From positions 157,427 through 221,426 of the forward strand of contig RQTK01000485.1 in assembly GCA_003991915.1 (NCBI GenBank): 64,000 nt of DNA, given 5' to 3'. This stretch comes from Elysia chlorotica (lineage: Eukaryota; Mollusca; Gastropoda; Plakobranchidae). The translations under genes were made by a program, and so were the position numbers. Below are positions 21,224 through 34,706 of this stretch, piece after piece. Each line of letters starts with the position of its first letter. Position 1 is the first letter of the stretch. A model generated the notes under the pieces. The model worked only from the letters and a program-made list of their open reading frames with translations, made no database searches and had not been told where the DNA came from.

Positions 21224-22827
21224 GTTACGTCTACTAATGAGCTTACAACTGTTATAAAACACAACCACCTAAACATTTAGGTAATTCTTAGCAGAAGTTA
21301 AAAGCGATTTTGGTGAAGATTTGTTAATACTTGCCATGACTTATATTCGCGTTAAAACACGCGATACTGCGATGAGATTTATATAGTTCTTATAATTCTT
21401 AATAATATTATTATAAAACTGGAGATCTGCTTCTCTCTTTTCTCAATCAACACCTTGCTAAATGTAATTAAACAACTGTATAGTTTACGTGGTAGACTGT
21501 ATATTTATCAGAATGTGTCCATTGTTTCAATCAAATCACCAGACCAACAATCTCTTGTAGTTTTGGGTTGGCTCAGCCATATGTACAGGTACTTTTTTTT
21601 TTTTATATCCTTCTAACATTGGGCTGATTTTTTTAATTTTAACACATGTTTTTCATATCGGTACTTCTGAGCTTTTCTGGAATCTGCCATTAGAAGTTTA
21701 TCGACACCGCTCACTCACTAAATATTGTTGTTAAATATCTTTGTAATTAACTCTATCATTCACTACGATTCAAAACCGCTATGGAATTATTTTGTTACTC
21801 CTTTTTATCCTTCTATGTCCTTTGTAAAGATCTCTTTATCTCACGGTCCACGACAATACAATTATACCATTGACCCTAAAGTAAGTCCAATGACATTCAT
21901 GATTGTGAATGATTTGTCTGTTAGATTATATTTACATTTATCTTTTTGTGTAGGTGTATGTGCAATGTCACTGCGAAATAAATCTCAGTGTTTCTGGCAA
22001 TGTCAGGTCCTTCTCTTCCAAATAGAATAAACAAGGCAAGCAAGCAACCAGTTTGCGGCTGTTCAAGGATTAAAAAGAATTTATAGGTTAATGGTTGTGT
22101 ACATTTTAGATTTTTAAAGGACTCAGTCGTCACAAATTGAAAAGAATGGTCCATATATTCTATTTTTAAAGAATTTTCAAGCTTGTTCTCAGATTACTAT
22201 ATGTTTGAAAGTGTCAGTCTTGTTGTTATCGAAACTATTTTTGCTAAATTTGTCTTTTACACAAATTTGCCCCTTTTGGAATCTCTTGCGGGTGTGTTTA
22301 TGTTTTTCACGTCCTGTTATATTTTTCTCAGATATAAAGATTGGCTGTACGTATGTTTCATCCGAGCCCTGTGTGTCATTATTATAATGTACATATAATG
22401 TTATTTTCCTTTCAAAATCGTGGTTGTATGTGAAGGAACCACGCAATAGCTTGCGCAATCTTCTTCAAGACATTGACGCAAAAGGTAAATAGCACAATTC
22501 AAGCTGTCTACTTTAAGGAAAGCAGTTCAGGGAAATTGCTGTTTATCAGCTTCTTTGTTGGTGCCAAGAGCGATCGAGGGAGATATTAAGAAGCAAGCGG
22601 AGATTTCAAAGTCAAATTTCACTGTACTGTCTGAAACGAATCCCTGTAGTTTTAAATCCATATTTTTTTCGAGAAAAAAAAAATCAATGTTTTTTTCCCC
22701 ATTAAAGTAATATTATATATTATCTTAATTATTTTGTGTTTCACTGTTTGTATAGCATTTCTAATGATTGAAAATGGTTTTAAAGGTGTCGGCTCTAGTT
22801 GATTAGCGAGGAAGAGAGGTGGCAGGG
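21224..22827. other. intergenic, no gene seen
   Basis: AT-rich with scattered short frames only. Confidence 0.6.
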
Positions 22828-22842
22828 GAGAGAGAGAGAGTG

Positions 22843-22933
<91 letters not shown>

Positions 22934-22952
22934 TACAGACAGACAGACAGAC

Positions 22953-23030
<78 letters not shown>
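22828..23030. repeat. (GA)n-(GACA)n-(GA)n compound array
   Basis: GA flanks on both sides of about 18 GACA units. Confidence 0.97.
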
Positions 23031-23032
<2 letters not shown>

Positions 23033-24301
23033 CGTAGAGAGGAGATAAGAACAGATAAAGTTTTATATTGCTTGTAAATACGACCAAAAATGCTCTTTTT
23101 GATGAAGACAGGTTTTTTTTTTTTAATATTATTGTCTTGTATTATAATTATGTAAAATTTTAAGAAATATAAGTGACTTAAAACTTAACAAAATAAGATA
23201 GGTTTATCCATGGTGTACTTATGGGCTAACGCAAAAGTTTTAAAAAGTAAAAGAGTACGATTGATATCTCACAAGGGCAAGCCAATCATGACATGAACTG
23301 AGATCTGAGTCAGACCGATTTATCACGCTGGGACAAAACGTCTTTCTTACCGTGGTCGTTAAGGACTGACATTGCAGCCCTATTACGCGAGATAAACATC
23401 TGATTAATGTATAGGTTTAACGCAAAAGACAGCAACGGTGTAGAGTACTCTTAAGTCTAAGATCTATACGTAGGGTGCAAAGAATGCTTTGATTTTAATA
23501 CGAAAATAATTTTACGAAATAGGGACGTGGGTATTATCTGCGAATAACTAGAATTACGCTGTATGCCTTAAAATGCGGCGCATAAGGAAGGTCTATATAT
23601 TCACCTTGAATAATAATTTGGGGAATTGTGTGACCTTTACCACGATTAACATAACGAATGGGGTTTCACAAAGATTTATGTGGGTTTGTTAGGAGGCTGG
23701 AGCACTTACACAGAATTCAGATCCTAGAGCTTATCAAACAATAGCGCCTGCTAGAGAGTAAACAGTTTTTAATAGTGCGGCCATCATTTTTTTTAAATGT
23801 TTCCCATAACATGATGCAATGAAAAATTTGATGCATGTTGTCTTGATTGTTGAAATGATATCTGGTAGCGGTTCTTTGTTTTTATACTAATAATTTTCTG
23901 TCCAGGTTTCTTAATTTGAGTGGTACGTGTATTAAATTTACAAAAGCGTGACTGGTATTCTGCATATTCGAGTCTGTACGCTCTATATCGGCTAAACGCT
24001 TTGAATCTAAAGACCAAAAAATTATAAAATTGTGCTTTATGATGATTGAAAAGAACATTTTCATTTATATAAATTAACTTCTGGAACCAGTAGAGTAAGC
24101 GTGAGCATACAACGCCATGACTCCAATGTTTGAAAGTACTGCTAAAAGATTTGTCGTAATTTCACACATTGCCTTTTAAAGAAGAAGGTTTCCGAGGTAG
24201 CCAAATCACCACACTTAAAACCAAACTAATCCTTTATCTTACCGTTTATAAACGTTGGATTAGTCCTACATGACTTTTTATTTAATAAGTGTGAAACAGA
24301 G
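23031..24301. other. intergenic, no gene seen
   Basis: Moderately AT-rich unique sequence without motif or repeat recognised. Confidence 0.6.
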
Positions 24302-24480
24302 AAGTGTCGGTGGCGCAAAACACCCAATGATAGAGAGCGCGACTACTGATCAGAAGGCTACTGGTTTGATCCCCGCTCTGCCCGACGCTATTCCCACTAT
24401 TGGTTTGATCAGAATTATGCAATGTGATCGGTTAATTACCGAGTATGGATCCCTCTCTTAAATCTGAGATTGCAGCCAAG
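24302..24480 (+). mobile_element. tRNA-derived SINE, second type
   Basis: tRNA-like order: GATAGAGAGCGCGAC (box A area), then ACTGGTTTGATCCCCGCT (box B), with a body containing ATGCAATGTGATCGG. A mature tRNA fold is not evident, so I call it a SINE rather than a tRNA gene. Confidence 0.5.
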
Positions 24481-24897
24481 AGCCATGTCTAGTGTGACAT
24501 AGTATTTATATATTTTATTATTTTGTAATTCTTGCTTTGGCTATATAAAATACAAACATTAGGAACAATGAGTGAGCTTCCAAAAATGTAATTGTTTAAA
24601 GCTACATAAATTTGGTCTGTTGTCTTAGTGTAGATTTATTGATACTGGAATATAATAGTGTCATCATGCACTCTTACTTGTTATTATTTAGATATTTAAA
24701 AATGTACCACAGGAAAGCAGAACAAGTGATTGTTGACGGACCTCTTCATATCACTTTTATACTCGTTTTCCTCTTTAAAGTGTCTAAAATAATATTCAGT
24801 TACTGACTGAAAGAAAAGGTTTTGTACTTTTAAAATGTCATGTTATAAGCTCACAAACACACTTTTCATCGCTGTTTTTTTCTCTCTGCCTATTCCC

Positions 24898-24914
24898 CTG
24901 TCTGTCTGTCTCTG

Positions 24915-24975
<61 letters not shown>
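24898..24975. repeat. (CTGT)n-(CT)n microsatellite
   Basis: Short CTGT start followed by CT units. Confidence 0.95.
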
Positions 24976-24978
<3 letters not shown>

Positions 24979-25721
24979 GTCTCTTTCTCTTTCCAGTTTC
25001 CATCTCTATTTTATCTTTCTATTATATCCTTGTCTCCCTTGATTACTTCCGATATCGAGCTACCTACCTTTTCAATCTGACCATTAATACCTTAACTCAT
25101 TGCCATCTCCGGATGCTAAAGCACTTCGCTTGTTGTCCTGGCCTTTCATGCTTTCTTAAGTAAACTGGCTCCCTTTTGACTCTTACTATCAAGCTGTAAC
25201 TCGCCCCTCTTCTGCCGCCATTATTTGTAGGATCTAACTTGAAAACAGTGGCCATGTTATTGTTAAACTAGGAAAAGGCAGCATTATCTTAAGAAACTTC
25301 TACAATTAGCTCGAACATTTAATAATAATACTTATTCAATATAACGTTTCCCAGGCATATAAGCATTTGTTTGTTTTACAAATATGTTAGCTTTATCATC
25401 TATGTGGCTATTAGGACATCTATCTTTTTAGGTTCTTGTATCTTTCTAACTATAAACCTTTATGACTATAATGGATCTAATACCATTTGTCATGGCATGT
25501 ACAGTACTGATTTACAGTATTTACCTTGATATCATTTATCTATATACATTTTAGTAAAGAATCTCACCCTATGTAACTTTCAAGTACAGTTAGTGGCTAT
25601 CAATATGACAACACCACTCTAATTATTGAAATACTGGTCGACATCATTCAACGATTTTATATTTCAACATACCAATGTCTTTATCTGTGTATTAATTTTA
25701 GATATTTGTCTTTCCAATAAT

Positions 25722-25947
<226 letters not shown>

Positions 25948-26573
25948 ATATTTACCCATAGGCAAGCGTTTAGCTGAGTTGTTCCGACCTTTATGTAGTT
26001 GTAGAAGTTCGGGTAGTTTTAAATAGTTTTGAAATAAGTTATTTATCTACAATGCCGGCAGGGCAAACAAAGCTATATTTCTCGGCAAAGCATTTCTCTA
26101 TCTACGCATCTCTCTATCTATTATATCTCTCTTTGCATTTTGGTCACTGTATCCAAGTAGATTGTTAGGAATTGTATATGTTCATATTATTTTTAAAATA
26201 GAAAATAGCACTCCTACTCTATTCCTCTTTCAGTTCTGCAGTACCTCTACCATATGATAGAATGAGACTCTAGTATCTAAAGAGGGAATACTATAGAGAC
26301 ACCAGCAGTACATTTTGTAGAACTCTTGTTTCTGTCCCAGCAGAGCAGAGTCGCCCTAAGGAACTCTCAAACAGAGCGCCTCGATCTCCTATTGCCTTGG
26401 AGTGATGTGAAAGCTTGGGTCAAGATTGCATTAGCGTGACCAGTTAATGGCCAACTTTTGATGGACATTCGATCAGAAGGTTAGCGTTTACGTGACGATA
26501 GCAGTGTATTTCAACTTAAGTTATATTCGTCCAGTTAAGAAATCGTTTTTATATGGTGACTAGGGGAACATGA

Positions 26574-26574
26574 T

Positions 26575-26606
<32 letters not shown>

Positions 26607-26665
26607 GGAGAGAGAGAGAAAGAGAGAGAGAGAAAAGCGAGAGAGAAAAAGAGAGAAGAAAGGAG
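26574..26665. repeat. GA-rich array
   Basis: GA units with GAAA and GGGA interruptions. Confidence 0.92.
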
Positions 26666-27424
26666 ATAGAGAAAAGAGAATCAGAGGAAGAAACTGACAG
26701 GGAGAGTGGAAAGAGAAATGCGCAGAAAGACACACTTAGATCGACAAAGACAGACAAAGGCGCACACAAATGAACATAACGACAGACAGACAGAAGGGCA
26801 TAGTATAATTATATTATACACTAAGAAAATGAGCGTAAAAGCGAGAGAGAACAATTGAAAGAAAATCAGAGCAACAGCAAGCAGTCGTTCTTTGTTTCAC
26901 GAATACAAAAAGTGTAATGTCTATCATCAAAAAGGCCTCAACGTCACTGAAAAGATGTAAAAGCCATATACTTAAGCTTTCATGTGTCTCTTACAGAGAA
27001 CTTCTAAATCATGTGTTCGGGGAGTCTCTAAATCACCAGTCCACATCTGGTTGATTGAGCACAATTCAAACAACTCGGCATCCAAGTCGTGTTGAGGATA
27101 TTCAGGACTACAATACTACGTTAAAGCCTCTTTATCCTATAACCATTCATGATTGATGAACAATTTTTTAACAACTCGGGTTTGTGTGTTCTTGTTGTTT
27201 TGTTGTTCTTCTTTTTTGTCTTGTTTATTTTCAAGCAAAAATTTAAGTCCATCTCACTCTGTTGCAATTGTTTTTTTGTTGTTTTTTTTCCAGTAAATTT
27301 CGCCGGAATTGTTTTTGAAGAAAGGGAAGATCTCTTAGGCCCCAATTCTCCTAATTTATCAAAGAAGGTCATATGCAGCGACGGTTTAATTTTTGCTGAC
27401 AACAACCCAACTGTTTGGGAAAAA

Positions 27425-27500
27425 ATCGGTCTGAACAGGACTCGAACCGGCAACTTCAGCGCTCTATCCACTGGACGCTTGTGGCTCAACGGCATTTCAT
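27425..27500 (-). mobile_element. tRNA-like SINE head
   Basis: Minus strand: CAGTGGATAGAGCGCTGAAG (box A) and CCGGTTCGAGTCCTG (box B), at tRNA-like spacing. Flanking arms do not pair into a convincing acceptor stem. Confidence 0.5.
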
Positions 27501-28486
27501 AGTTTTTCATTTCGTAAAAGGGCACAATGGAAATAACTTTTGCATTGGCTTTATGAAATAATTATTTCATTAACTTTTAAAATTTTTCTTTCCAATGATT
27601 ATAAGTTTTATACTTTTATACTTGTTTTCTCAACAAACTTCTGTTTAACATTCTAGACAGAGATTATTCGAAAAAAAGTTGGTAATGTAATATTCTGAAT
27701 GTATTGTTTCGCCTACCCTAACCCTTAAATGTATCAATTCAAGCTTTAAGTGATACTAAATTAGGCATAAATGTTTAATAAAAGATTGTAGAAAAAAAGA
27801 GCAGTATATTATATTGTTTATGTTCTCAGTGATTATGTGCTATCTTGACACAACATAATGTTGTTGCGAATTTTTAGATATTTTGACATAATCTGATAAT
27901 ATTATGACATTTTGTGCCTTGTTCATTTTTTACTTAAAAATCTTAGACTATAGCATAATAGTACGTCTATTCTTTAGATATTATATAAGATTAATTATGA
28001 TCTGTGTCCTTCTATCATATGAAAAAAATTTAAATAAAGGATTTATTCCATTTGTTTCCTCTTTATTAATATGAGTAAAGTATTTTATATCTTACTGTTT
28101 CTTTCTATTTGACTCTCATAAAAGTCACACAAAAAACTGGGGACTAAAAGAAATACAAAGATACACAGCAATAAACCATTGAACCCAAGGGTCCTCTAAA
28201 GAAAAAAAAAAGATTAAAACCTTGAACGTTTTAACTGTGAAGGTAAAGTGCAAGAAACAAACAGGAACTCATGATAGTTCTCAACCTCTAAGTTTTATTC
28301 AAAGAAGGGACCGGAGAAAAACATAAATGGCACGCAAACAAGAAATCAATTTTCCAAGTCCACTGTGGTAATTCCCGACTTTTCCTGACCTAGTTAGCAC
28401 CAAAGCTTCGCCCTAATGTAGCTAATAGATGACAGTTTTACTCTTTTTTTCCCTTCTTCTTCTTTTATCCTCAAAACAATTTCCTC

Positions 28487-28560
<74 letters not shown>
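28487..28560. repeat. (ATT)n array up to a gap
   Basis: ATT units with one register slip, ending at the N run. Confidence 0.96.
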
Positions 28561-28689
28561 NNNNNNNNNNNNNNNNNNNNNNNNNNNNNNNNNNNNNNNN
28601 NNNNNNNNNNNNNNNNNNNNNNNNNNNNNNNNNNNNNNNNNNNNNNNNNNNNNNNNNNNNNNNNNNNNNNNNNNNNNNNNNNNNNNNNN
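28561..28689. other. assembly gap (129 N)
   Basis: Left flank is (ATT)n, right flank is (ATG)n, so the gap spans a compound triplet array. Confidence 0.99.
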
Positions 28690-28757
<68 letters not shown>

Positions 28758-28785
28758 GATGACGATGATGATGAGGATGATGATT
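28690..28785. repeat. (ATG)n array after a gap
   Basis: ATG units, mildly impure at the right end. Confidence 0.96.
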
Positions 28786-28924
28786 GCAATGATTACATTC
28801 AGTCTTGTAGCGGTGCCTTATCTCTGATAATTCTTTGTTCAAAGAAAGTGAAACTCTCTCCTTATGTAACGTCCCCTGGTTTTATAAAAAAAAAGGTGTT
28901 CTGTTTTCATATGTATGTGGCTAC

Positions 28925-28985
28925 GGGCCTTCTGTGAAGAAAGCCAAAATGAATGCGCTAACCACTACGCTATTATACCACCACC
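28925..28985 (-). mobile_element. possible tRNA-like SINE fragment
   Basis: Minus strand has TAGCGTAGTGGTTAGCGCAT, a good box A. No box B follows. Confidence 0.3.
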
Positions 28986-30805
28986 ACTTTTCTTTGCTAT
29001 AATTGTTGATGATTTATTTCATATTAGACCTATAGCTTAGGCAAGAAAGTCGTAACACTTGCAGAAGATAGGTATACACGCTCTACAAGAATCACATTGA
29101 AAACTGTTAAAACTTACAATTTTATATACCCTTAGTTATTACATTACTAAAGCATTATTCAAATTCTTCTTCTTTTTGCGAGATTTAGTGGATATCAATG
29201 TAAATGTGTATTCTCAAGGTTTTCCCTTTTTTAAGGTAAAAAGAACACTAATAGAGTAATTGGACCGACGTTTATGCGCTCAACATATTATTACATTCCA
29301 GATTCCGTTTTCTCCGCTGCCAATCTATAATTTTGGTTGCCTCTGGAGATATGGCCGAGTCAGCTATCGGTGAATGATTTTATGCATAGTTTACTTTCTA
29401 GGGTCACAGTCAATAACTTTCTGTCGCTGTGTATACTCACATTATTGTTAGTCAGTTTTTGAAGTCAATATGTTGGCTATAAAGCCTAGTCTTTTTAATA
29501 AACGTTAAAAAATAAGAACCGTAGACAGGACCATAGTTATTTATATTCAAACTCATATTAAACAAACAAGAATAAAAATTGCTGAAATTATGACATTTGT
29601 TCGGTTTAAAAGGTGGTGTTAATTTAATTCAGTACAATAAATCTTTTAAAAAAATCTCAGCGATAAGTCAGATTAAATCGCATCACACAACTACGAATTA
29701 CATTATTTACTACACACCTCTCTGGTTTTTTGTTGTTGTTGTTTGTCCTGGTTCTTTAAAAAGACCGCCATTTAATAGTAAAATAAAACAACTTGAACAA
29801 GTTGGACAGCTGCTTCTCATTAGAGGTCTTAGACTCCCACCCCAAGCATGCCGTGTTTGTGTCCTACTTTTCATTACAGTCTTATCGACTTGTGGTAAAA
29901 ATACTACGTTTCTGTGTAGGACCACGTAAATATTACTTGATATATTATATGGACCTGGCGCCATTGGCATCTTATTTGGGTACATAGAAGATTTCTAAGT
30001 TGAATTCTAAGAAGACGTCCTCCCTTGGATCAGAGATAACAAACAAGATAAACTAGTTCTGCCACCCCATAAACAAAACCCCAATGTTGGTTCCTGGGCT
30101 TACTAAATCGTACCTGCAGACACGAAGCCACCTGAAACAGCTGCTCCTTGGTGATTATCGTGGAAATAAGCATGAATTCAGCTTAATGAATTACAGACAA
30201 CTTGCTACTACTTTGCTGTCCTGACAACTTTTGAATTATGGTTTTTACACTCATTACATGATTGTAAGTAAGGTGTTTATAATTTCTACATTGAACTTCT
30301 AAGTTTTATAATTTATAAAAATCCTTTTTAATATAATCTCCCACCTCTCACCAAAGTCTTCAACACCGTTGTGTTTTCCTCCATGACCACCTTACACTCC
30401 CTTCTTATTTTGTATTATCTTTGTCATAACCATTATCGCCAAGGGGCTTTTCCTCTTCTACAAAAATATCGACGCCCTTAACACTAACATCGATAGAAAA
30501 ATCATAAAAATGAACCTGTAGTTTAATTCAAAGTGAATAATTTGAATTAGCAAGTATGTAGTTTTTATCTACTACTTGTCTCTACTATAAAAAATATATC
30601 CCCGTTGTCTTTAGTATACAAAATAACAGTTTTTGTACGTTTTATGGTGCACAAATGTAACATTATACAGAGACTAGTTTATAGCGGAACAGGAATTTTT
30701 TTTGTCAATCAGGAGAATAATTGTACAGTGAAACTGTGCCCGGTTCAGAAAACTAGCTTAAACCTCAAGGCGGTTGCTTAGAGCATCTTCATTGACGTGC
30801 AGATT
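28986..30805. other. intergenic, no supported gene
   Basis: Overlapping frames at 29.6-30.0 kb on both strands are not recognised and lack splice or start support. Confidence 0.5.
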
Positions 30806-30918
30806 ATCTCGTTAAAACCGAGTCAAGATTGGAAGCGCTCCGGGCCAGCATTCCTGTGCAACCTACTGCGCTTCCGGCACTCAAACAACCGCCTGTAACG
30901 GGAGTCGTGACAGCTCCA
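30806..30918 (+). other. candidate isolated coding exon
   Basis: Acceptor-like tgcag, then an open GC-richer frame of about 38 codons (LVKTESRLEALRASIPVQ, then a Pro/Val-rich end), then donor gtaata (phase 1). A TGA lies just upstream in this frame, so it would have to be an internal exon. No family recognised. A second candidate piece, 30989-31026 with donor gtgagt, would join in frame across an unusually short intron. Confidence 0.25.
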
Positions 30919-31308
30919 GGTAATATTTTAACAGCAACAGCAATCACCGTTACCTATTTTGTTCTTGTTGCGAGGCTGTTGGCTCACAGACTCACACCTG
31001 TCTGACCACCTATGTTGCCAAATCCAGGTGAGTTATCCCCAAGAACATGCTGTAAATAATGATCTGCAGCAGTTTCACAGAGAGGCGTATGGTCTTCTTA
31101 ATGTAAAATCAGCGTTAGAACTGGCCAGAATCTCGTTCTAGGAACAGGCGCTTTCAAAATTGAATCATGCGTTCGAGAGCATTTTTATTTCTCGCAACGG
31201 TCTTACTTAACATATAGAGCTTCAGCGATCTATTATTAGAATGTGCATCGGACCAAAATTGTTATTTTGTGTGCAAATAAAAAGAGAGTGACGAAGAGAG
31301 ATAAATAC

Positions 31309-31440
31309 AGAGAGAGAGAGAGAGGGAGGGAGAAAAAGAGATACAAAGGAAGAGGCGGGAAGAAAAAGAGAGAGAGACAGGGAGGAGAGAAAGAGAAAGA
31401 AAGAGGGGGGAGACAAAGAGAGATATAGAGAGATAATGAG
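31309..31440. repeat. purine-rich GA/GGGA tract
   Basis: Strongly purine-biased strand with irregular GA, GGA and AAAG units. Confidence 0.85.
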
Positions 31441-31612
31441 AGTGGGAGTTGGCGAAAGGTGAAAGAGAATGGGAAGCCGGTAGTGCTTAGAAAAAAATAT
31501 CCAATTTGCCAATTATGGCCACCTTTCTTTTAACATGACTTGTGTTCAAATTAATCTCGGGTCAATGCCCTTTCAGTTATATGTATCAATAAGTAACTTT
31601 GATACTACATTT

Positions 31613-31644
31613 AATGATGATGATGATGATGATGATGTTGATGT

Positions 31645-31741
<97 letters not shown>

Positions 31742-31774
31742 AATGATTGATGATGATGATAATGATATGATGAT
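31613..31774. repeat. (GAT)n microsatellite
   Basis: About 45 GAT units with two GTT variants near the start. Confidence 0.97.
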
Positions 31775-33651
31775 CACGCTTAGATATTCATAATGGTTGT
31801 AAAAGGGCACTCTTGTTTTGAAAACGACTTAAGAATCATTCATAGATAACATTTCATAAGTATAAGCCTTACCTAATTCAATGTTGTAGTTTTGCCCACG
31901 CAAAGTTCTGACTATGTCTGACGTCATTTTTGTGGTGTTGATCAGTTTTGTGATCGTCACAGTATTATGTCATCAGATGGGCCATTGTCAAGTCCCGTTA
32001 ATGAAGCCAGTGAATGCAAGTCGGGATCCCGCCGCATTAGTCTCGTAACCTTGATTCGATGCTCTGTCCTCTTGCCATAGGTATTGTATAATATTGGTAA
32101 TTTAGGGCACACTGGGAATATTCCAAATTCTTACTTATTGATTTCCAACACGTTTAAAGTCATCTCCATATCTCAAACCATACATATAAGCTTCTTTTCG
32201 TTTATTGTGTCCCATGTATGCGATTAGAATGCCTTGGTTGTACAACTGGATGACGTACAAGTTGAGCTGGGGTTTTTAGATACTTATTGAAAGAGGGGCT
32301 CCTGGTAAAAGTTACTACAATTTAAAAAAAAAAAAAAAGGATTGCGCTCCTGACTTTAAGATGCATCGGCACCGAATCGCCTACTACTAGATTAGATCAC
32401 TGCGCTCCTAAAAAGGGAGGTTCATGGCTAGGGTATTTACTAAGCCCCTGTAAGTGACTTGCAATCTTAATTTGGGAAAATTCAAATCGCAAAAAATAGC
32501 ACTGAATTCTGAAGCATCAACACTTATTCTAAATATAATGTGCATGATGTATACCGGCTATACAGTGTAGAAATCATAGCAAACGGTTTGTCTCTGGTTT
32601 TGACATGATTTGATTCATTGCACTAACCCGTATAATAATATCACTATTTATTTGCAACTTGTTATAATGTTTTTGCAATATGAGAATGAAACGAAAATCT
32701 TGTTACTTTATATGATTTCACGAGGAACCTTCACGCCTTCAAAACACGATTGAGGTATTAATAATTCATTGTTTAAAACATCTTAATTTTTAAAATGTCT
32801 AACCAGGGTGCCGGGTAGGTTTTAGACAGGAAAACAATTACTATTAAACGAAGGCTAAGAGATTTGGGTAATAAGTCTTGCTGGTATAGAATTCGGTGGG
32901 AGGAGGTAGTACTGAAAGTTTGGGTGTTTTCGGATAATTGTTTTCACATTATGCTAGCTTCAGCATAAACATCCCTGACTCTGTAAATTGTTTCTCTCAA
33001 AGCGGTGGGTAGTGCTGGAATTCTGATTTTTTGCCTGGTCATGCTCATTTGCCTGAAAGATATACAGTTATTTTTTGTTGTTGATACGTTTAATTTGTGA
33101 TGAGATATTCCGAATATGATTATCATTCTAAACACACCAAAATTTGTTCGATTGTTGTTCTGTACTTTCCCAATTACCTATTGCTATTACTGGTATCTGC
33201 TTTTGTTAATTTTGCATTAGATCTAATTTTAGTTTTTTGATGTCCTATATCCTGAGTGAGGATGGGAGGGGTAATGTTGGTGATGATTCATTTTTTATCT
33301 GGTTGTCCCTCTATGTATATCTCTATTTCTTTCGTTCTCAATATCTCTATTTCGCTATGTTTTTTGTCTGTTAACTTGTTTGTTTCTCATATATATATAT
33401 ATATACATACATTTTGTATTAGCAGAATCGAGGGGTTCTTCTCAAAAGGCCAGAAGACGGCTCAACCTATAATTATGAAATTTTCACAGAAGCTACATCT
33501 TACTAAATACTAGGTTTATATATATTTTTTTCATAAATTTATTATAATTAAAAACAAAAGCAGTTCGCCTTGATATTTCCGATACGTCTTTTATAATAAC
33601 TAGATCTAGGCTTTGTTAGATCTATTCGTTCTCCATCGTCGAGTCCCAAGT
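31775..33651. other. intergenic, no gene seen
   Basis: AT-rich sequence; a short A-run at about 32320 and a TA-repeat near 33390 only. Confidence 0.6.
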
Positions 33652-33800
33652 GGGGAATTGGCTCATGTGGTAGAGCGTTGGTCTTCGGCAGTATAATGTG
33701 GTCGGCTGAGATAGTTGACATGATAATTTCCGCCCTGTCTCATGTGTGGCAGCACATAAAATTGTCAGACGTAAGTCTTGGGACCAGCCGTCGTATTGTA
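33652..33800 (+). mobile_element. SINE copy with internal deletion
   Basis: Box A-like head (CATGTGGTAGAGCGTTGGTC), then directly the body GCCCTGTCTCATGTGTGGCA seen in the intron 1 copy. The box B region is not found between them, so the head is internally deleted. Confidence 0.6.
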
Positions 33801-33956
33801 CTCTCTTGATGAATCTAGGAGAAATTAAACCTTATAAAGAGCTTCAAGGGGTAAAATCTGTCCATCATTAGCAGCATTAGTAGCGTAGCTGTCTAGATAT
33901 AATTGTTGTCGTATTATAAGGAGAAATAATATATTTTCATTCAGAATATTTAAGAA

Positions 33957-34115
33957 GAAAAAAAAGAAAGGAGAGAGAAGAAGAAGAAAAAAAGAAAGAA
34001 AGGAGAGAGAGAAGAAGAAGAAAAAAATAAAGAAAAAAACATTTTTAAAGGACCAATATATTCAAAGAAAAAGAAGAAAGAAGAAAAAATAAAGAGAGAA
34101 AGAAATAAATAAAAA
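33957..34115. repeat. purine-only AAG/AAAG tract
   Basis: About 150 bases almost entirely A and G. It includes a near-duplicate of GGAGAGAGAAGAAGAAG. Confidence 0.85.
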
Positions 34116-34560
34116 AAAAGAGAAAAGATGATTTCATTTACTAAAAAAGAAGAAACAAAAATATATAATAACTGATGGCACGGGGCCTAAAAGTTCCTCT
34201 TTCCAAAAGAATCGGCTCACATACAATTACACTGTATTCAACCTGTTCGTATGAACGGGTACCCCAGCTTGTTAGGATATATGCCTTCATTTCTTGATTT
34301 ATTATAAAGAGCATTTGAGCCGTTCACACTAGGTCCAAAGGTCAGCAATCGTGGTTATGAGCACGGTCTCTTATGGCAATATCCCACTGCTGTGACAACT
34401 GATCCACACTGGTCAGCCTGAGCAAACTGTAACTTGGCATGCATTCTAGCTGAGCTGGGTATGCAGAAAAAGTAATTCATTATACTAATGCATATGAATC
34501 GTATACCACAGAAGTGTGCGTTATGTGGAGTAACCTAATAAGTTCTGATATTGCTATTTA

Positions 34561-34639
34561 CACAACTACTATCACCACAACTACTATTTATTCTATTACT
34601 ATTACTAATACTATTACAACAACAACAACAACAACAACA

Positions 34640-34706
<67 letters not shown>
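34561..34706. repeat. (ACA)n-(ACT)n compound array
   Basis: Impure ACT start, 8 ACA units (34617-34640), then about 22 ACT units. Confidence 0.95.

Noticed and set aside
27425-27500. Functional tRNA gene
   Set aside because: Boxes A and B are good, but no 7-bp acceptor stem or convincing anticodon arm can be drawn; treated as a SINE head. Same decision for 24.3, 41.05 and 62.84 kb.
29597-29990. Overlapping ORFs on both strands
   Set aside because: No recognisable domain, no splice context, and mutually overlapping frames suggest chance openness.
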